DNA from: Acidimangrovimonas pyrenivorans
GTDB taxonomy: Bacteria > Pseudomonadota > Alphaproteobacteria > Rhodobacterales > Rhodobacteraceae
DNA length: 64,000 nucleotides
Assembly: GCF_042643245.1 (NCBI RefSeq)
Contig: NZ_JBHRSK010000015.1
Span: 62,001 to 126,000 of the forward strand
Direction of reading: 5' to 3'
The notes under the pieces are model-generated. The model searched no databases and was not told the origin of the DNA. It saw nothing but the letters and a program-made list of their open reading frames with translations. Below, one piece after another: positions 44,091 to 54,242 of the stretch. How positions within the stretch are numbered: position 1 is the stretch's first letter; each line of letters begins with the position of its first letter. A program made the position numbers and the translations under genes.

Positions 44091-45775
44091 ACCGGCAGGC
44101 CCACCACGAAACGGGCGCCGAGCGGGTCCGAAGTGATGTCGGCATCGGTCGGGCGGATGTTCTCGGCCCAGATCACGCCGCCATGCGCCTCGACGATCTG
44201 CTTCGAGATCGCCAGGCCGAGCCCCGAGTGATCGCCGAACTGGCCCGGCGGCCGTTCGGAATAGAACCGCTTGAAGACCTTGCCCAGCGCCTGCTCCGGA
44301 ATCCCCGGCCCGGTATCCTCGACCACGATCAGCACCCGGTTCTCGCGCTTGCGGGCCCAGACGCGGACCGCGTCGCCCTCTTCGCAGAACGAGATCGCGT
44401 TGGTGATCAGGTTGACGAAGACCTGTGCCAGCCGCCCTTCGAGGCCGTGGATCATGATCGGTTCGGGCGGCAGGTCGGCGATGAAGTCCACCCCGCGGCT
44501 CGCCGCCTGCTGGCCCAGATGCTCGGCCAGGGCGCCCATCATCTTGAGCAGGTTGAACTCTTCCTCGTCCTCCTTGACCAGCTCGCTGTCGAGCCGCGAG
44601 GCGTTGGAGATGTCGCTCACCAGCCGGTCGAGCCGGCGCACGTCGTGGTCGATCACCGACAGCAGCTTGTCGCGGTGATCCTCGCGCTTGGTCAGGCGCA
44701 GCGAGGCCACGGCCGAGCGCAGGCTGGCCAGCGGGTTCTTGATCTCGTGCGCGACGTCGGCGGCGAATTGCTCGTTGGCGTCGATCCGGTCGTAGAGCGC
44801 CCCGACCATGCCGCGCATCGCGACCGAGAGCCGGCCGATCTCGTCCGGGCGCGCCGCGAGATCGGGGATGCGCACCCGGCCGGGATCCATCTTGCGCGCC
44901 TGGCGGTCGCGGCCCAGCTCGGCCGCGGCGGCGAGGTCGGAGAGCGGGTTGGCGATGGTCGAGGCGAGCACGAGGCTGAGGCCGATCGACACCAGGATGG
45001 CGATGACGAACATCTGCAGGATCTGCTCGCGCTCGTGCCGGACCAGCCGGTCGATCTCACCGGCCGCGCCGGTGACAGTGACCACGCCCAGCATCTGGCC
45101 GTCGCGCAGGATCGGCGCGGCGACCGAAAGAATGGTGTTGCCGGCGGAGTCGCGCCCGCTGCCGACCCGGATCTCGCCCCCGGCCGCGGCCGCCACTAGG
45201 GCCTGCGCCTGCGCCGCCGGATCGCGGTCGCGGTTCAGCCCGTGGCGCGGGGCCAGGAGATCGGAAATCCCGGCCCAGACCGAGTTGAGGAAATCGCTGA
45301 TGATCGTCACGCCGCCCTCGGGCGCCGGCTGCGGCGCCGGCCCGTCGACCTGCGCCACCCGCGCCCCGGCGGGATCGAAGACCTGGACGATGACCCCGGT
45401 GGACAGATCGGCCCCGGCAAGCGCCGCCTGCGCCGCGGCGCCCGAAACCGGCCCGTCCTGCGGCAACCGGTCGGCGACCAGATTGGCGATCAGCCGGGTC
45501 TCGTTGGTCAGCCCGGTCGCGCGCTGCGCCAGCAGGCTTTCGCGGAACGGGTTGAGATAGAGCACCCCCGCGACCAGCAAGATCAGCGCCATCAAATTGA
45601 AGGTGATGATCTTGCGCGCCAGCGGCGAGCGATTCAGCGAGACAAGCCCGGACCGCCGCCGCCGCGCCCGGGTATCCGGGTCGGCGTCGGTGCCGACCCA
45701 ATCCTCGCCCAGCACCACATCGGGCTTGGCCGTGGATTTCGAGTCGCGCGTGTCAATCCGCGAAGCGATCGTCAT
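44087..45775 (-). CDS. chvG: sensor histidine kinase ChvG
   Basis: 562 residues. A cytosolic N-terminal stretch precedes a membrane helix (about 57-75), then a periplasmic sensor region, a second helix near 300, HAMP, the HisKA box DVAHEIKNPLASLRSAVASL with the phosphorylated His, and the ATPase domain (NLITNAISF, DTGPGIP, GLGLAISKQIVEAHGG). It responds to envelope stress or acid pH in Rhizobiales. Its start overlaps the chvI stop by 4 bases. It is flanked downstream by hprK and rapZ. Confidence 0.95.
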   Translation of the reverse strand: MTIASRIDTRDSKSTAKPDVVLGEDWVGTDADPDTRARRRRSGLVSLNRSPLARKIITFNLMALILLVAGVLYLNPFRESLLAQRATGLTNETRLIANLVADRLPQDGPVSGAAAQAALAGADLSTGVIVQVFDPAGARVAQVDGPAPQPAPEGGVTIISDFLNSVWAGISDLLAPRHGLNRDRDPAAQAQALVAAAAGGEIRVGSGRDSAGNTILSVAAPILRDGQMLGVVTVTGAAGEIDRLVRHEREQILQMFVIAILVSIGLSLVLASTIANPLSDLAAAAELGRDRQARKMDPGRVRIPDLAARPDEIGRLSVAMRGMVGALYDRIDANEQFAADVAHEIKNPLASLRSAVASLRLTKREDHRDKLLSVIDHDVRRLDRLVSDISNASRLDSELVKEDEEEFNLLKMMGALAEHLGQQAASRGVDFIADLPPEPIMIHGLEGRLAQVFVNLITNAISFCEEGDAVRVWARKRENRVLIVVEDTGPGIPEQALGKVFKRFYSERPPGQFGDHSGLGLAISKQIVEAHGGVIWAENIRPTDADITSDPLGARFVVGLPV

Positions 45776-46473
45776 TCTTCGTTATATCTGTAACCGATAC
45801 CGTAAAGCGTCTCGATCGCCGAGAAATCCGGGTCGACCGAGCGCATCTTCTTGCGCAGCCGCTTGATGTGGCTGTCGATCGTGCGGTCGTCGACATAGAC
45901 CTGATCGTCATAGGCGATGTCCATCAACTGGTCGCGGCTCTTGACGAAGCCGGGCCGCTGGGCCAGCGCCTGGAGCAGCAGGAACTCGGTGACGGTCAGC
46001 GACACGTCCAGCCCCTTCCAGCTCACCGCGTGGCGCAGCGGGTCCATGCGCAGGCTGCCACGCTCCATCACCTTGGTCTCTTCGGTGGTCGCCACCTCGT
46101 CCCCGGCGATCGCCTCCTGCCGGCGCAGCAGCGCCCGGATGCGTTCGACCAGCAGGCGCTGCGAGAACGGCTTCTTGACGTAATCGTCCGCGCCCATGCG
46201 CAGGCCCAGGACCTCGTCGATCTCGTCATCCTTCGAGGTCAGGAAAATCACCGGCATCGACGTCTTCTGGCGCAGCCGCTGGAGCAGGTCCATCCCGTCC
46301 ATCCGCGGCATCTTGATGTCCAGCACGGCCATGTCCGGCAGGCGCTTGTTGAACGCATCCAGCGCCGACTGGCCGTCATTGTAGGTATCCACCTCGAACC
46401 CCTCGGCCTCGAGGGTCATCGAAACCGAGGTCAGGATATTTCGATCGTCATCGACGAGTGCGATCCTCGACAT
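45772..46473 (-). CDS. chvI: response regulator ChvI
   Basis: 233 residues from the ATG at 46473 (MSRIALVDDDRNIL), the usual ChvI start; upstream ATG codons would extend it without homology. The receiver domain has DDD, the phosphorylated Asp in MAVLDIKMPRMDG and the conserved Lys in DYVKKPFS. The C-terminal OmpR-type winged helix contains LTVTEFLLLQALAQRPG and DSHIKRLRKKMR. It is divergent from pckA, an arrangement conserved across alphaproteobacteria. Confidence 0.96.
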   Translation of the reverse strand: MSRIALVDDDRNILTSVSMTLEAEGFEVDTYNDGQSALDAFNKRLPDMAVLDIKMPRMDGMDLLQRLRQKTSMPVIFLTSKDDEIDEVLGLRMGADDYVKKPFSQRLLVERIRALLRRQEAIAGDEVATTEETKVMERGSLRMDPLRHAVSWKGLDVSLTVTEFLLLQALAQRPGFVKSRDQLMDIAYDDQVYVDDRTIDSHIKRLRKKMRSVDPDFSAIETLYGIGYRYNEE

Positions 46474-46813
46474 AACACTAATCCCCATACTGCTCTGATC
46501 TGTGCCCGCTTTTTGCCACATTGTCCGAATTCCGCGCACCGGAATCAACTGCAAACTGCGAATCAGAGCGTTGACACGGATCCAGCAGACTCGAAAAATC
46601 GTAACCTTTGACTAATATGTCTCACCTTCGCGGGATGGTTGCGCTATCTTGAACTTGGTTGCGCTAACTGTGGCAAAGGTTCCTGTTCCTTCGCAGAACC
46701 GTCATGCTATAGGGCCTTTGTCGGTCCCCTGCCGGATCGATCGGCGCCGAGTTGGCCCCCTGCGCCGCACCTTTTATTTGAAGAGCCGCGCAAGCGGCAC
46801 TGGGAGCTTGCAG
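46474..46813. other. divergent promoter region between chvI and pckA
   Basis: 340 bases without a gene. The middle is A/T-richer (46590-46700). It carries two 11-base direct repeats (see 46636-46666) and a candidate -10 element TATAGG near 46712 for pckA. Nothing else stands out. Confidence 0.65.
46636..46666. promoter_or_regulatory. tandem 11-base repeats upstream of pckA (candidate carbon-regulator sites)
   Basis: TGGTTGCGCTA occurs at 46636-46646 and 46656-46666, exactly 20 bases apart (about two helical turns). The second copy continues as GCGCTAAC, the right half of the GTTAGCGCTAAC palindrome found upstream of zwf. The location about 150-180 bases upstream of pckA fits an activator site. 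Confidence 0.55.
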
Positions 46814-48412
<1,599 letters not shown>

Positions 48413-48436
48413 TCCGGCCGGACGGTGTGAGACAGG

Positions 48437-48488
48437 GGCCCCGGGCCAGACCGCGACAGGCGGTTCGGCCCGGGGCCATTTCTTTTCT
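48437..48488 (+). terminator. intrinsic terminator after pckA
   Basis: GGCCCCGGGCC (48437-48447) pairs with GGCCCGGGGCC (48467-48477); an inner ACCGC/GCGGT stem extends the hairpin. It is followed by ATTTCTTTTCT, a T-rich tail. Located 24 bases after the pckA stop. Confidence 0.88.
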
Positions 48489-48591
48489 GTCCCGTCCTTG
48501 CTGGCCCGTCCTTGCTGTCCCGTCTTTGCTGGCCTGCCCCCGGCGGCGGCCTATGATGAAGCGGGAACAGCCCTGTCCGAGGAGACCGCCC

Positions 48592-49017
48592 GTGCCCGCC
48601 ATGCTCACCTTCCGCTCGGTCGTCGACCCCGCCGACTGCGATTTCCTCGGCCACATGAACGTCTCGCGCTACTTCGCCGCCTGTTCCGACGGCGTCTTCG
48701 CCTTCCAGTCCGAACTGGGGCTGACGGCCGAGGACATGCGCGACGGGCGCCGCCTGTCCTTCGCCGTGGTCCGTGCCGAGAGCGATTTTCGCGCCGAGCT
48801 GACGGCCGGCGAGTCGATCTATCTCGAGACCGAGGTGCTCGAGATCGGCACCAAGTCCATGACCTTCCGCCACCGGCTCTACCGCGCGCGCGACCGGGGG
48901 CTGGCCTTCGAGACCCGCTTCAAATGCGTGCTGATGTCGCTGACCGAGAGACGGGCCAGGCCGGTGCCCGACGACATCCGCGCCAAGGCGCAGGACTGGC
49001 TGGCGTCAGACGCCTAG
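48592..49017 (+). CDS. acyl-CoA thioesterase, hotdog (4HBT) family
   Basis: 141 residues from a GTG at 48592; an in-frame ATG follows at 48601, but CGAGGAG lies 7 bases before the GTG and 16 before the ATG, favouring the GTG. The hotdog motif CDFLGHMNVSRYFAACSDG (the D-x-x-GHxN pattern with catalytic Asp) and the beta strands SIYLETEVLEIGTKSMTFRHRLY are visible. The substrate could be a short or medium acyl-CoA. Its last four bases overlap the convergent pyruvate-kinase-like gene. Confidence 0.87.
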   Translation: MPAMLTFRSVVDPADCDFLGHMNVSRYFAACSDGVFAFQSELGLTAEDMRDGRRLSFAVVRAESDFRAELTAGESIYLETEVLEIGTKSMTFRHRLYRARDRGLAFETRFKCVLMSLTERRARPVPDDIRAKAQDWLASDA

Positions 49018-50516
49018 AGCTCCTGCCGCGCGCGCCACGAACCCAGCGGGCCCAGCCGCGCCATCTTCTTCGACTGGTGGCGGTCCATGCGGCCGAGGAT
49101 GCCGCGCAGCATCTGCACCGCCTCGGGCAGATAGGCGCCCTTGTTCAGCATCACGCATTCGGCGCGCTGGCTCATCGCCGCGTCGGTGGCCTCGGCCCGG
49201 CTGGCATGGCCCTCCTTGAGCAGCCCGTCCAGCACCTGCGTCGCCCAGACCACCGGCACCTGCGCCGCCTCGCACAGCCACAGCAGTTCCTCCTGGATCT
49301 CCGACATCCGTTCCAGCCCGATCTCGACCGCGAGGTCGCCGCGCGCGATCATCACCGCCACCGGCAGCGCCCCGCCGGCCTGCACGATCAGCCGCGGCAG
49401 GTTGCGCACCGCCAGCTGGGTCTCGATCTTCAGCATCAGCGCCGGCAGGTCGCGCTCCTCCCGCCGCTCTTCCATCGCTGCGATCAGGTCGCGGACGTCC
49501 TCGGGCGTCTGGACGAAGGAGAAGCCGACGATGTCGGCATGTTGCATCACCGTATCGAGTGCAGCCAGATCGGCGGCGGTCAGGGCCGGGATGTCGATGT
49601 CGACGCCGGGCAGGTTGACGCCCTTCTCGGGCTTCAGCTTCACCCCCTTGTCGCGGGCGCTGGTGACTTCCAGCACGGCATGGCTCGGCGCCCGCTCGAT
49701 CACCCGGGCGCCGATCTTGCCGTCGTCGATCCAGATCTCGCTGTCGGCCCGCAGGTGGTCGATCAGTTGCGGATGGCTGAGCGTCGCCAGCACCCGCCCG
49801 CCGGCATCGGCATCCGGCGTCTTGGCCAGCAGGAAGCGGTCGCCGCGGAACAGGCGCGGCTTCTTCTCGGCCTCGATCCGTTCGATCCGCACCTTGGGCC
49901 CGCCCAGGTCCATCGCCACCCGGATCTCGCGCCCCGCTTCCCGCGCCGCAGCGCGGGTATGGCCGACCATCGCCTGCCAGGCCTCGGGCCCGTCATGGGC
50001 GCAGTTGATCCGGACGCAATCGGCCCCGGCGGCGATCAGCCGGCGGATCAGGTCGGGGTTCTCGGCGGCCTCGGTCGGCAAGGTCACCATGACCCGCGTC
50101 TCCGGCCCGTCGGAGCGGGGGCCGAACAGCGCATCCCGCCGCGCCGCGATGACCTGCTGCGCGCGCTCGAAATCCGCCGGCGCCGGCCCCGGTTCGGGCG
50201 CCATCCCGGCCAGCGCCGCCAGCACCGAGATCACCGCATCGAGCGAGGGGCCGACATGGGCTTCGCAGCGGCCCAGCGACGACAGGCCCAGCGCCAGCAG
50301 ATCGTCCTGCAACGGCCGCAGATCGACCGAGCGCAGGGCGAGGTAATCGGCCAGGTTGCGCGCCGAGGACCGGAAGGCCGCGCGTTCCAGCGCTGGCTCC
50401 CAGGCCGCGAGCGTCGCCTCGGCCTCCGCGCGCAACGCGGTCCGGATCGCCGCCAGCTGCCCGTGCAGCCGCCGCGCGGTACCGGTGGTAGAGGGGATTT
50501 CGGATGCGACGATCAT
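49014..50516 (-). CDS. pyruvate kinase-like protein with N-terminal extension
   Basis: 500 residues from the ATG at 50516. Residues 1-130 are a helical extension absent from normal pyruvate kinase. The TIM-barrel core follows from about 140: MVTLPTEAAENPDLIRRLIAAG, MDLGGPKVRI (DTKGPEIR equivalent), VMIARGDLAVEIG and PVVWATQVLDGLLKEG. The protein ends soon after the barrel, so the allosteric C-terminal domain appears missing. The family converts PEP and ADP to pyruvate and ATP. It could be an active, unregulated variant or a divergent paralogue; a conventional pyk might be elsewhere. Confidence 0.82.
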   Translation of the reverse strand: MIVASEIPSTTGTARRLHGQLAAIRTALRAEAEATLAAWEPALERAAFRSSARNLADYLALRSVDLRPLQDDLLALGLSSLGRCEAHVGPSLDAVISVLAALAGMAPEPGPAPADFERAQQVIAARRDALFGPRSDGPETRVMVTLPTEAAENPDLIRRLIAAGADCVRINCAHDGPEAWQAMVGHTRAAAREAGREIRVAMDLGGPKVRIERIEAEKKPRLFRGDRFLLAKTPDADAGGRVLATLSHPQLIDHLRADSEIWIDDGKIGARVIERAPSHAVLEVTSARDKGVKLKPEKGVNLPGVDIDIPALTAADLAALDTVMQHADIVGFSFVQTPEDVRDLIAAMEERREERDLPALMLKIETQLAVRNLPRLIVQAGGALPVAVMIARGDLAVEIGLERMSEIQEELLWLCEAAQVPVVWATQVLDGLLKEGHASRAEATDAAMSQRAECVMLNKGAYLPEAVQMLRGILGRMDRHQSKKMARLGPLGSWRARQEL

Positions 50517-50656
50517 GGCCACTCCCGGCTGTCGGCTTTCACAGTGCGCCGCGCATATGACAGCGATGTGTCGCCCTTCAAGAAGCCGCGGTCGTCGCAA
50601 CTCCGCGCCCGCGCGCCGATGGGATCAGACTAGCGGGCCTGCGCGACCCCCGTCCA

Positions 50657-50691
50657 CGAAAAGCGCCCGCCCTCTCGAAAAGGGCGGGCGC
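50657..50691 (-). terminator. intrinsic terminator after the carboxynorspermidine synthase gene
   Basis: An 11-base perfect stem GCGCCCGCCCT / AGGGCGGGCGC (50663-50673 and 50681-50691) with a 7-base loop. On the minus strand it is followed by TTTTC. It lies 26 bases past the stop of the gene at 50717. Confidence 0.88.
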
Positions 50692-50716
50692 AGGCGCGGC
50701 GTGGCAGCGCCGCGGC

Positions 50717-51958
50717 TCAGTCGAAGCTCAGCTCGCGCTCGCCATCCGCGTCGCGGATCGAGGTCTGCAGCCCCATGTGGTTCAGCAGGCCGAGGAACGG
50801 GTGCGGGTCGAGCTCTTCGACATTGACCATCTTGCCGACATCCCAGTCGCCCTTGGCGATCAGGATCGCGGCGGCGACCGGCGGCACCCCGGCGGTGTAG
50901 GAGATGCCCTGGCTGCCGACCTCGTTATAGGCGTCCTTGTGATCGGCGACGTTGTAGATGAACACCTCGGCCGGCTTGCCGTCCTTGGTGCCCTTGACCA
51001 GGTCGCCGATGCAGGTCTTGCCGGTATAGCCCGGCGCCAGGCTGGCCGGGTCGGGCAGCACGGCCTTGACCACCTTGAGCGGGATCACCTCCTGCCCCTC
51101 GGCGGTCTTGACCGGCTGTTCGGACAGCAGGCCGAGGTTCTTCAGCACGGTGAAGACGTTGATGTAATGGTCGCCGAAGCCCATCCAGAACCGCACGTCG
51201 GCCTTGGGATAGTTGCTCGCCAGCGAGTGGATCTCGTCATGGCCCGACATATAGGCCTTCTGGGTGCCGACCACCGGCAGGTCCCATTCGCGACCGACCT
51301 CGAACATCTTGTTCTCGGTCCATTCGCCGCCCTGCCAGGCATAGACGCTGCCGGTGAATTCGCGGAAGTTGATCTCGGGGTCGAAATTGGTGGCGAAATA
51401 CTTGCCGTGGCTGCCGGCATTGATGTCGACGATGTCGATCGAGCTGATCTCGTCGATGTAGTCGTCCGCCGCCAGCCGGGCATAGGCATTGACGACGCCC
51501 GGATCGAAGCCGGCGCCCAGCACCGCGGTCACGCCCTTCTCGGCGCAGGCCTCGCGCTTCTTCCATTCGTAGTTCGCATACCACGGCGGGGTTTCGCAGA
51601 TCTTGTCCGGTTCCTCGTGGATCGCGGTGTCGATATAGGCAGCGCCGGTCTCGATGCAGGCGTCGAGGACGTATTTGTTGACGAAGGCCGAGCCGACATT
51701 GATGACGATCTGGCAGCCCGTCTGCCGGATCAGCGCCGCGACGGCGGCGGTGTCGGTGGCATCGACGGCATGGGCGGTGAAGGTACCCGGCACCTTCATC
51801 GCGCCCTTCTCGTCGACGCTCTCGATGATCGCCTCGCATTTCGAGACGGTGCGCGAGGCGATATGCAACTCGCCCAAAACGTCGTTGTTCTGCGCGCATT
51901 TATGCGCCACGACCTGCGCCACGCCGCCGGCGCCGATGATCAGCACGTTCCGTTTCAT
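50717..51958 (-). CDS. carboxynorspermidine synthase (saccharopine dehydrogenase-like)
   Basis: 413 residues from the ATG at 51958 (MKRNVLIIGAGGVAQVVAHK). It has the NAD(P) motif GAGGVAQVV, and INVGSAFVNKYVLDACIETG, with long similarity to the LYS1-like family. The family reductively joins aspartate semialdehyde to a diamine, giving carboxynorspermidine or carboxyspermidine. It lies 40 bases downstream of nspC, which supplies the second step, so the pair forms an alternative polyamine pathway and not lysine degradation. A strong terminator follows. Confidence 0.93.
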   Translation of the reverse strand: MKRNVLIIGAGGVAQVVAHKCAQNNDVLGELHIASRTVSKCEAIIESVDEKGAMKVPGTFTAHAVDATDTAAVAALIRQTGCQIVINVGSAFVNKYVLDACIETGAAYIDTAIHEEPDKICETPPWYANYEWKKREACAEKGVTAVLGAGFDPGVVNAYARLAADDYIDEISSIDIVDINAGSHGKYFATNFDPEINFREFTGSVYAWQGGEWTENKMFEVGREWDLPVVGTQKAYMSGHDEIHSLASNYPKADVRFWMGFGDHYINVFTVLKNLGLLSEQPVKTAEGQEVIPLKVVKAVLPDPASLAPGYTGKTCIGDLVKGTKDGKPAEVFIYNVADHKDAYNEVGSQGISYTAGVPPVAAAILIAKGDWDVGKMVNVEELDPHPFLGLLNHMGLQTSIRDADGERELSFD

Positions 51959-51998
51959 CTCGGGGCTGCCTCCTTCTGAACAGTCGGGGGGATGGGCC

Positions 51999-53114
51999 TC
52001 AGGAGAGGCTGGACTTGTAGTCGTCGTAACCGAAGTCGCGCACCGGCCGGACCGTCCCGTCCAGCTCGCGAATGGCAATCGCCGGCATCTTCACGCCATT
52101 GAACCAGTTCTTCTTGACCATGGTGTAACCGGCGGCGTCCTGCACCGAGATCCGGTCGCCGACCTTGAGCGGCGCCGGGAAGCGGGCATCGCCGAAGATA
52201 TCGCCGGCGAGGCAGGACTTGCCGCAGATCTGGTAGGCGTGATCGCCCTGCTGCGGCAGCTTGGCGCTCTCGCGGTAGATCAGCAGGTCGAGCATATGGG
52301 CCTCGATCGAGCTGTCGACGATGGCCAGCTGCTTCTCGTTCTCGAGCACGTCGAGCACGGTCACTTCCAGCGTCGTCGAGTTGGTGATCGCCGCCTCCCC
52401 GGGTTCGAGATAGACCTGCACGCCGAACTTCTCCGAGAACGCCTTCAGCCGCGCCGCCAGGTCGTCGACCGGGTAGCCGGCACCGGTGAAATGGATGCCG
52501 CCGCCCAGGCTGACCCAGTCGAGCTTCTCCAGGATCGCGCCGAACTCGGCCTCGATCCGCCCCAGCTGCCGGTCGAACAGGGCGAAATCGGCGTTCTCGC
52601 AATTGTAGTGGATCATCACCCCGGAGATCCGGTCGAGCACCTGCGCGATCTTCGCCGCGTCCCATTCGCCCAGCCGGCTGAACGGCCGTGCCGGGTCGGC
52701 CAGATCGAAGCCGCTGGTCGAGAAGCGCGGATTGAGCCGCAGCCCGCGTGCGATGCCCTCGGCCCGGCCGGCGAAACGGTCCAGCTGGCCGAAGGAATTG
52801 AAGATGATCTTGTCGGCGTAGCCGACCGCCTCGTCGATCTCGTGATCGGCCCAGGCGACCGAATAGGCATGGGTCTCGCCGCCGAACTTCTCGCGCCCCA
52901 GATGCAGCTCGTAGAGCGAGGACGAGGTCGTCCCGTCCATGTGCTCCCGCATCAGGTCGAAGACCGACCACGTCGCGAAACACTTGAGCGCCAGCAGCGC
53001 CTTGGCGCCCGATCCCGCCCGCAGGCGGTCGATGATCTCCATGTTGCGCAGCAGCGCAGCCTTGTCGATCAGGTAATACGGCGTCTGCAGCACTGGCGAA
53101 TCCCCCGCTTTCAA
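51999..53114 (-). CDS. nspC: carboxynorspermidine/carboxyspermidine decarboxylase
   Basis: 371 residues. It is a fold-III PLP decarboxylase of the alanine-racemase type. The PLP lysine is Lys44 in KALLALKCFATWSVFD, and IVDSSIEAHMLDLLIY plus GKSCLAGDIFGD (Cys of the second active-site loop) are visible. It converts carboxynorspermidine or carboxyspermidine to the free polyamine. It heads a two-gene operon with the carboxynorspermidine synthase. A dispersed repeat lies upstream, between it and the preceding minus-strand genes. Confidence 0.95.
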   Translation of the reverse strand: MKAGDSPVLQTPYYLIDKAALLRNMEIIDRLRAGSGAKALLALKCFATWSVFDLMREHMDGTTSSSLYELHLGREKFGGETHAYSVAWADHEIDEAVGYADKIIFNSFGQLDRFAGRAEGIARGLRLNPRFSTSGFDLADPARPFSRLGEWDAAKIAQVLDRISGVMIHYNCENADFALFDRQLGRIEAEFGAILEKLDWVSLGGGIHFTGAGYPVDDLAARLKAFSEKFGVQVYLEPGEAAITNSTTLEVTVLDVLENEKQLAIVDSSIEAHMLDLLIYRESAKLPQQGDHAYQICGKSCLAGDIFGDARFPAPLKVGDRISVQDAAGYTMVKKNWFNGVKMPAIAIRELDGTVRPVRDFGYDDYKSSLS

Positions 53115-53174
53115 AGGGAAAGGTCAAGGGGGCCGCGTATAGAACCCGCATTCTTCTCACGCAACCCTGCACCC

Positions 53175-53227
53175 TTCTTCTTTGCTGAAATACTCCTCGG
53201 GGGTCCGGGGGTGTGAAACCCCCGGCC
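53175..53227 (-). repeat. dispersed GC-hairpin repeat, copy 4 (minus strand)
   Basis: Read on the minus strand: GGCCGGGGGTTTCACACCCC, CCGGACCCCCGAGGAGTATT and an AAAGAAGAA tail. It is the inverse orientation of the copies at 842, 24928 and 28728, and its tail matches the arms of the 22208-22255 hairpin. It lies directly 3' of the gene at 53239 in the minus direction. Confidence 0.72.
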
Positions 53228-53238
53228 TCGCCACCCGC

Positions 53239-53943
53239 TCAAACCATCCGGATCACGTCCTTATCGATCGCCAGCATGTAGCCGCGCCGGGCGATGTTCT
53301 TGACCAGCAGTTCGCTGACCATCTGGTTGCCCAGCGTGTCGCGCAGCCGCTTGATCCGGGTCGCGCCCGCCGCCTCCTCGCAATCGCTCTCGTCGCGGCC
53401 CGAGATCATCGCCTCGATCTGCGCCCCCGACAGCACGTCGTCGTCCATCCGCGCCTCGGCCAGCACCGCCAGCGTCTCGATCGCGGCCTCGGTCAGCTTG
53501 AACTCCATGTTGTTCAGGTAGACCGTGTTCTCGGCCCGGCTGATCAGCAGTTCCGAGACCTGGATGCCGGTGCGCTGGATCGCCGAGATGCGCCGGTTCA
53601 GGGTGATGATCGTCACCAGGAAGACCAGCGCCGCCAGCAAGAGCGCCGTCGAGAACACCAGCAGCACGAAGATCACCACCCGGTAGCTGGACAGCACGTC
53701 GGCAAAGGCGGTGCCGGACTGGGCGAGGATTTCCAGCAGCTTGACCTCGGCCTGGGTGGTCAGGTTGTCGTTCTGGACGAAGATCCGCTCGACCCGCATG
53801 TTGAAGGCGTTGGCGTCGGGCAGGTTGAGAAACAGCAGCACCGCCGCGACCAAGAGGATCGCGACGATGACGACGATGCCGATCGCGACGACGCGGTTGC
53901 CCGCGCGCAACGTCTCAGTAGCGGAGGTAGTTGGCTCCGGCAC
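53239..53943 (-). CDS. membrane-anchored protein with C-terminal winged helix
   Basis: 234 residues: a first membrane helix at about 18-40, a periplasmic-sized loop (about 41-87), a second helix at about 88-113, then a cytosolic segment ending in an OmpR-like winged helix at about 140-228 (NNMEFKLTEAAIETLAVLAE, then TRIKRLRDTLGN and ELLVKNIARRGYMLAID). It looks like a one-component membrane transcription regulator with topology opposite to ToxR/CadC, whose DNA-binding domain is N-terminal. The target is unknown. It overlaps the end of the small secreted-protein gene upstream by 29 bases. Confidence 0.78.
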   Translation of the reverse strand: MPEPTTSATETLRAGNRVVAIGIVVIVAILLVAAVLLFLNLPDANAFNMRVERIFVQNDNLTTQAEVKLLEILAQSGTAFADVLSSYRVVIFVLLVFSTALLLAALVFLVTIITLNRRISAIQRTGIQVSELLISRAENTVYLNNMEFKLTEAAIETLAVLAEARMDDDVLSGAQIEAMISGRDESDCEEAAGATRIKRLRDTLGNQMVSELLVKNIARRGYMLAIDKDVIRMV

Positions 53944-54214
53944 TGGCTTTCCTTTGTGCGAGTCCTTCCGGTCCGAAGATGGACAGGACGTTGAGCAAGG
54001 TCCAGCCGCCCTTTGAGATGCGGCGGGAAATCGCCTTGGCGGCCGCCTGTTTCGAGCGGCAGGCCGGGTCGGCCAATTCGATCACGCCGTAGCTCAGGCG
54101 CAACGGATTGTTCTTCTTGGCCTTGTAATCCGCGTAGCAGTTGGCGCTGGCCGGGGCGGCCAGGGCCAGCGCGAGGAGCAGCGCGGAAAGGGGAAGGAGG
54201 ATGCGGTGTTTCAT
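53915..54214 (-). CDS. small secreted protein of unknown function
   Basis: 99 residues. A textbook signal peptide (MKHRILLPLSALLLALALAAPASA) is followed by a mature region of about 75 residues with two cysteines (NCYADYK and DPACRSK) that could form a disulfide. I do not recognise the family. It is read away from twin palindromic operators at 54243-54291 and overlaps the membrane winged-helix gene downstream, so it may share its transcript. Confidence 0.75.
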   Translation of the reverse strand: MKHRILLPLSALLLALALAAPASANCYADYKAKKNNPLRLSYGVIELADPACRSKQAAAKAISRRISKGGWTLLNVLSIFGPEGLAQRKASAGANYLRY

Positions 54215-54242
54215 GATTTGGTTAGCATGGGGCCGAACGCGC

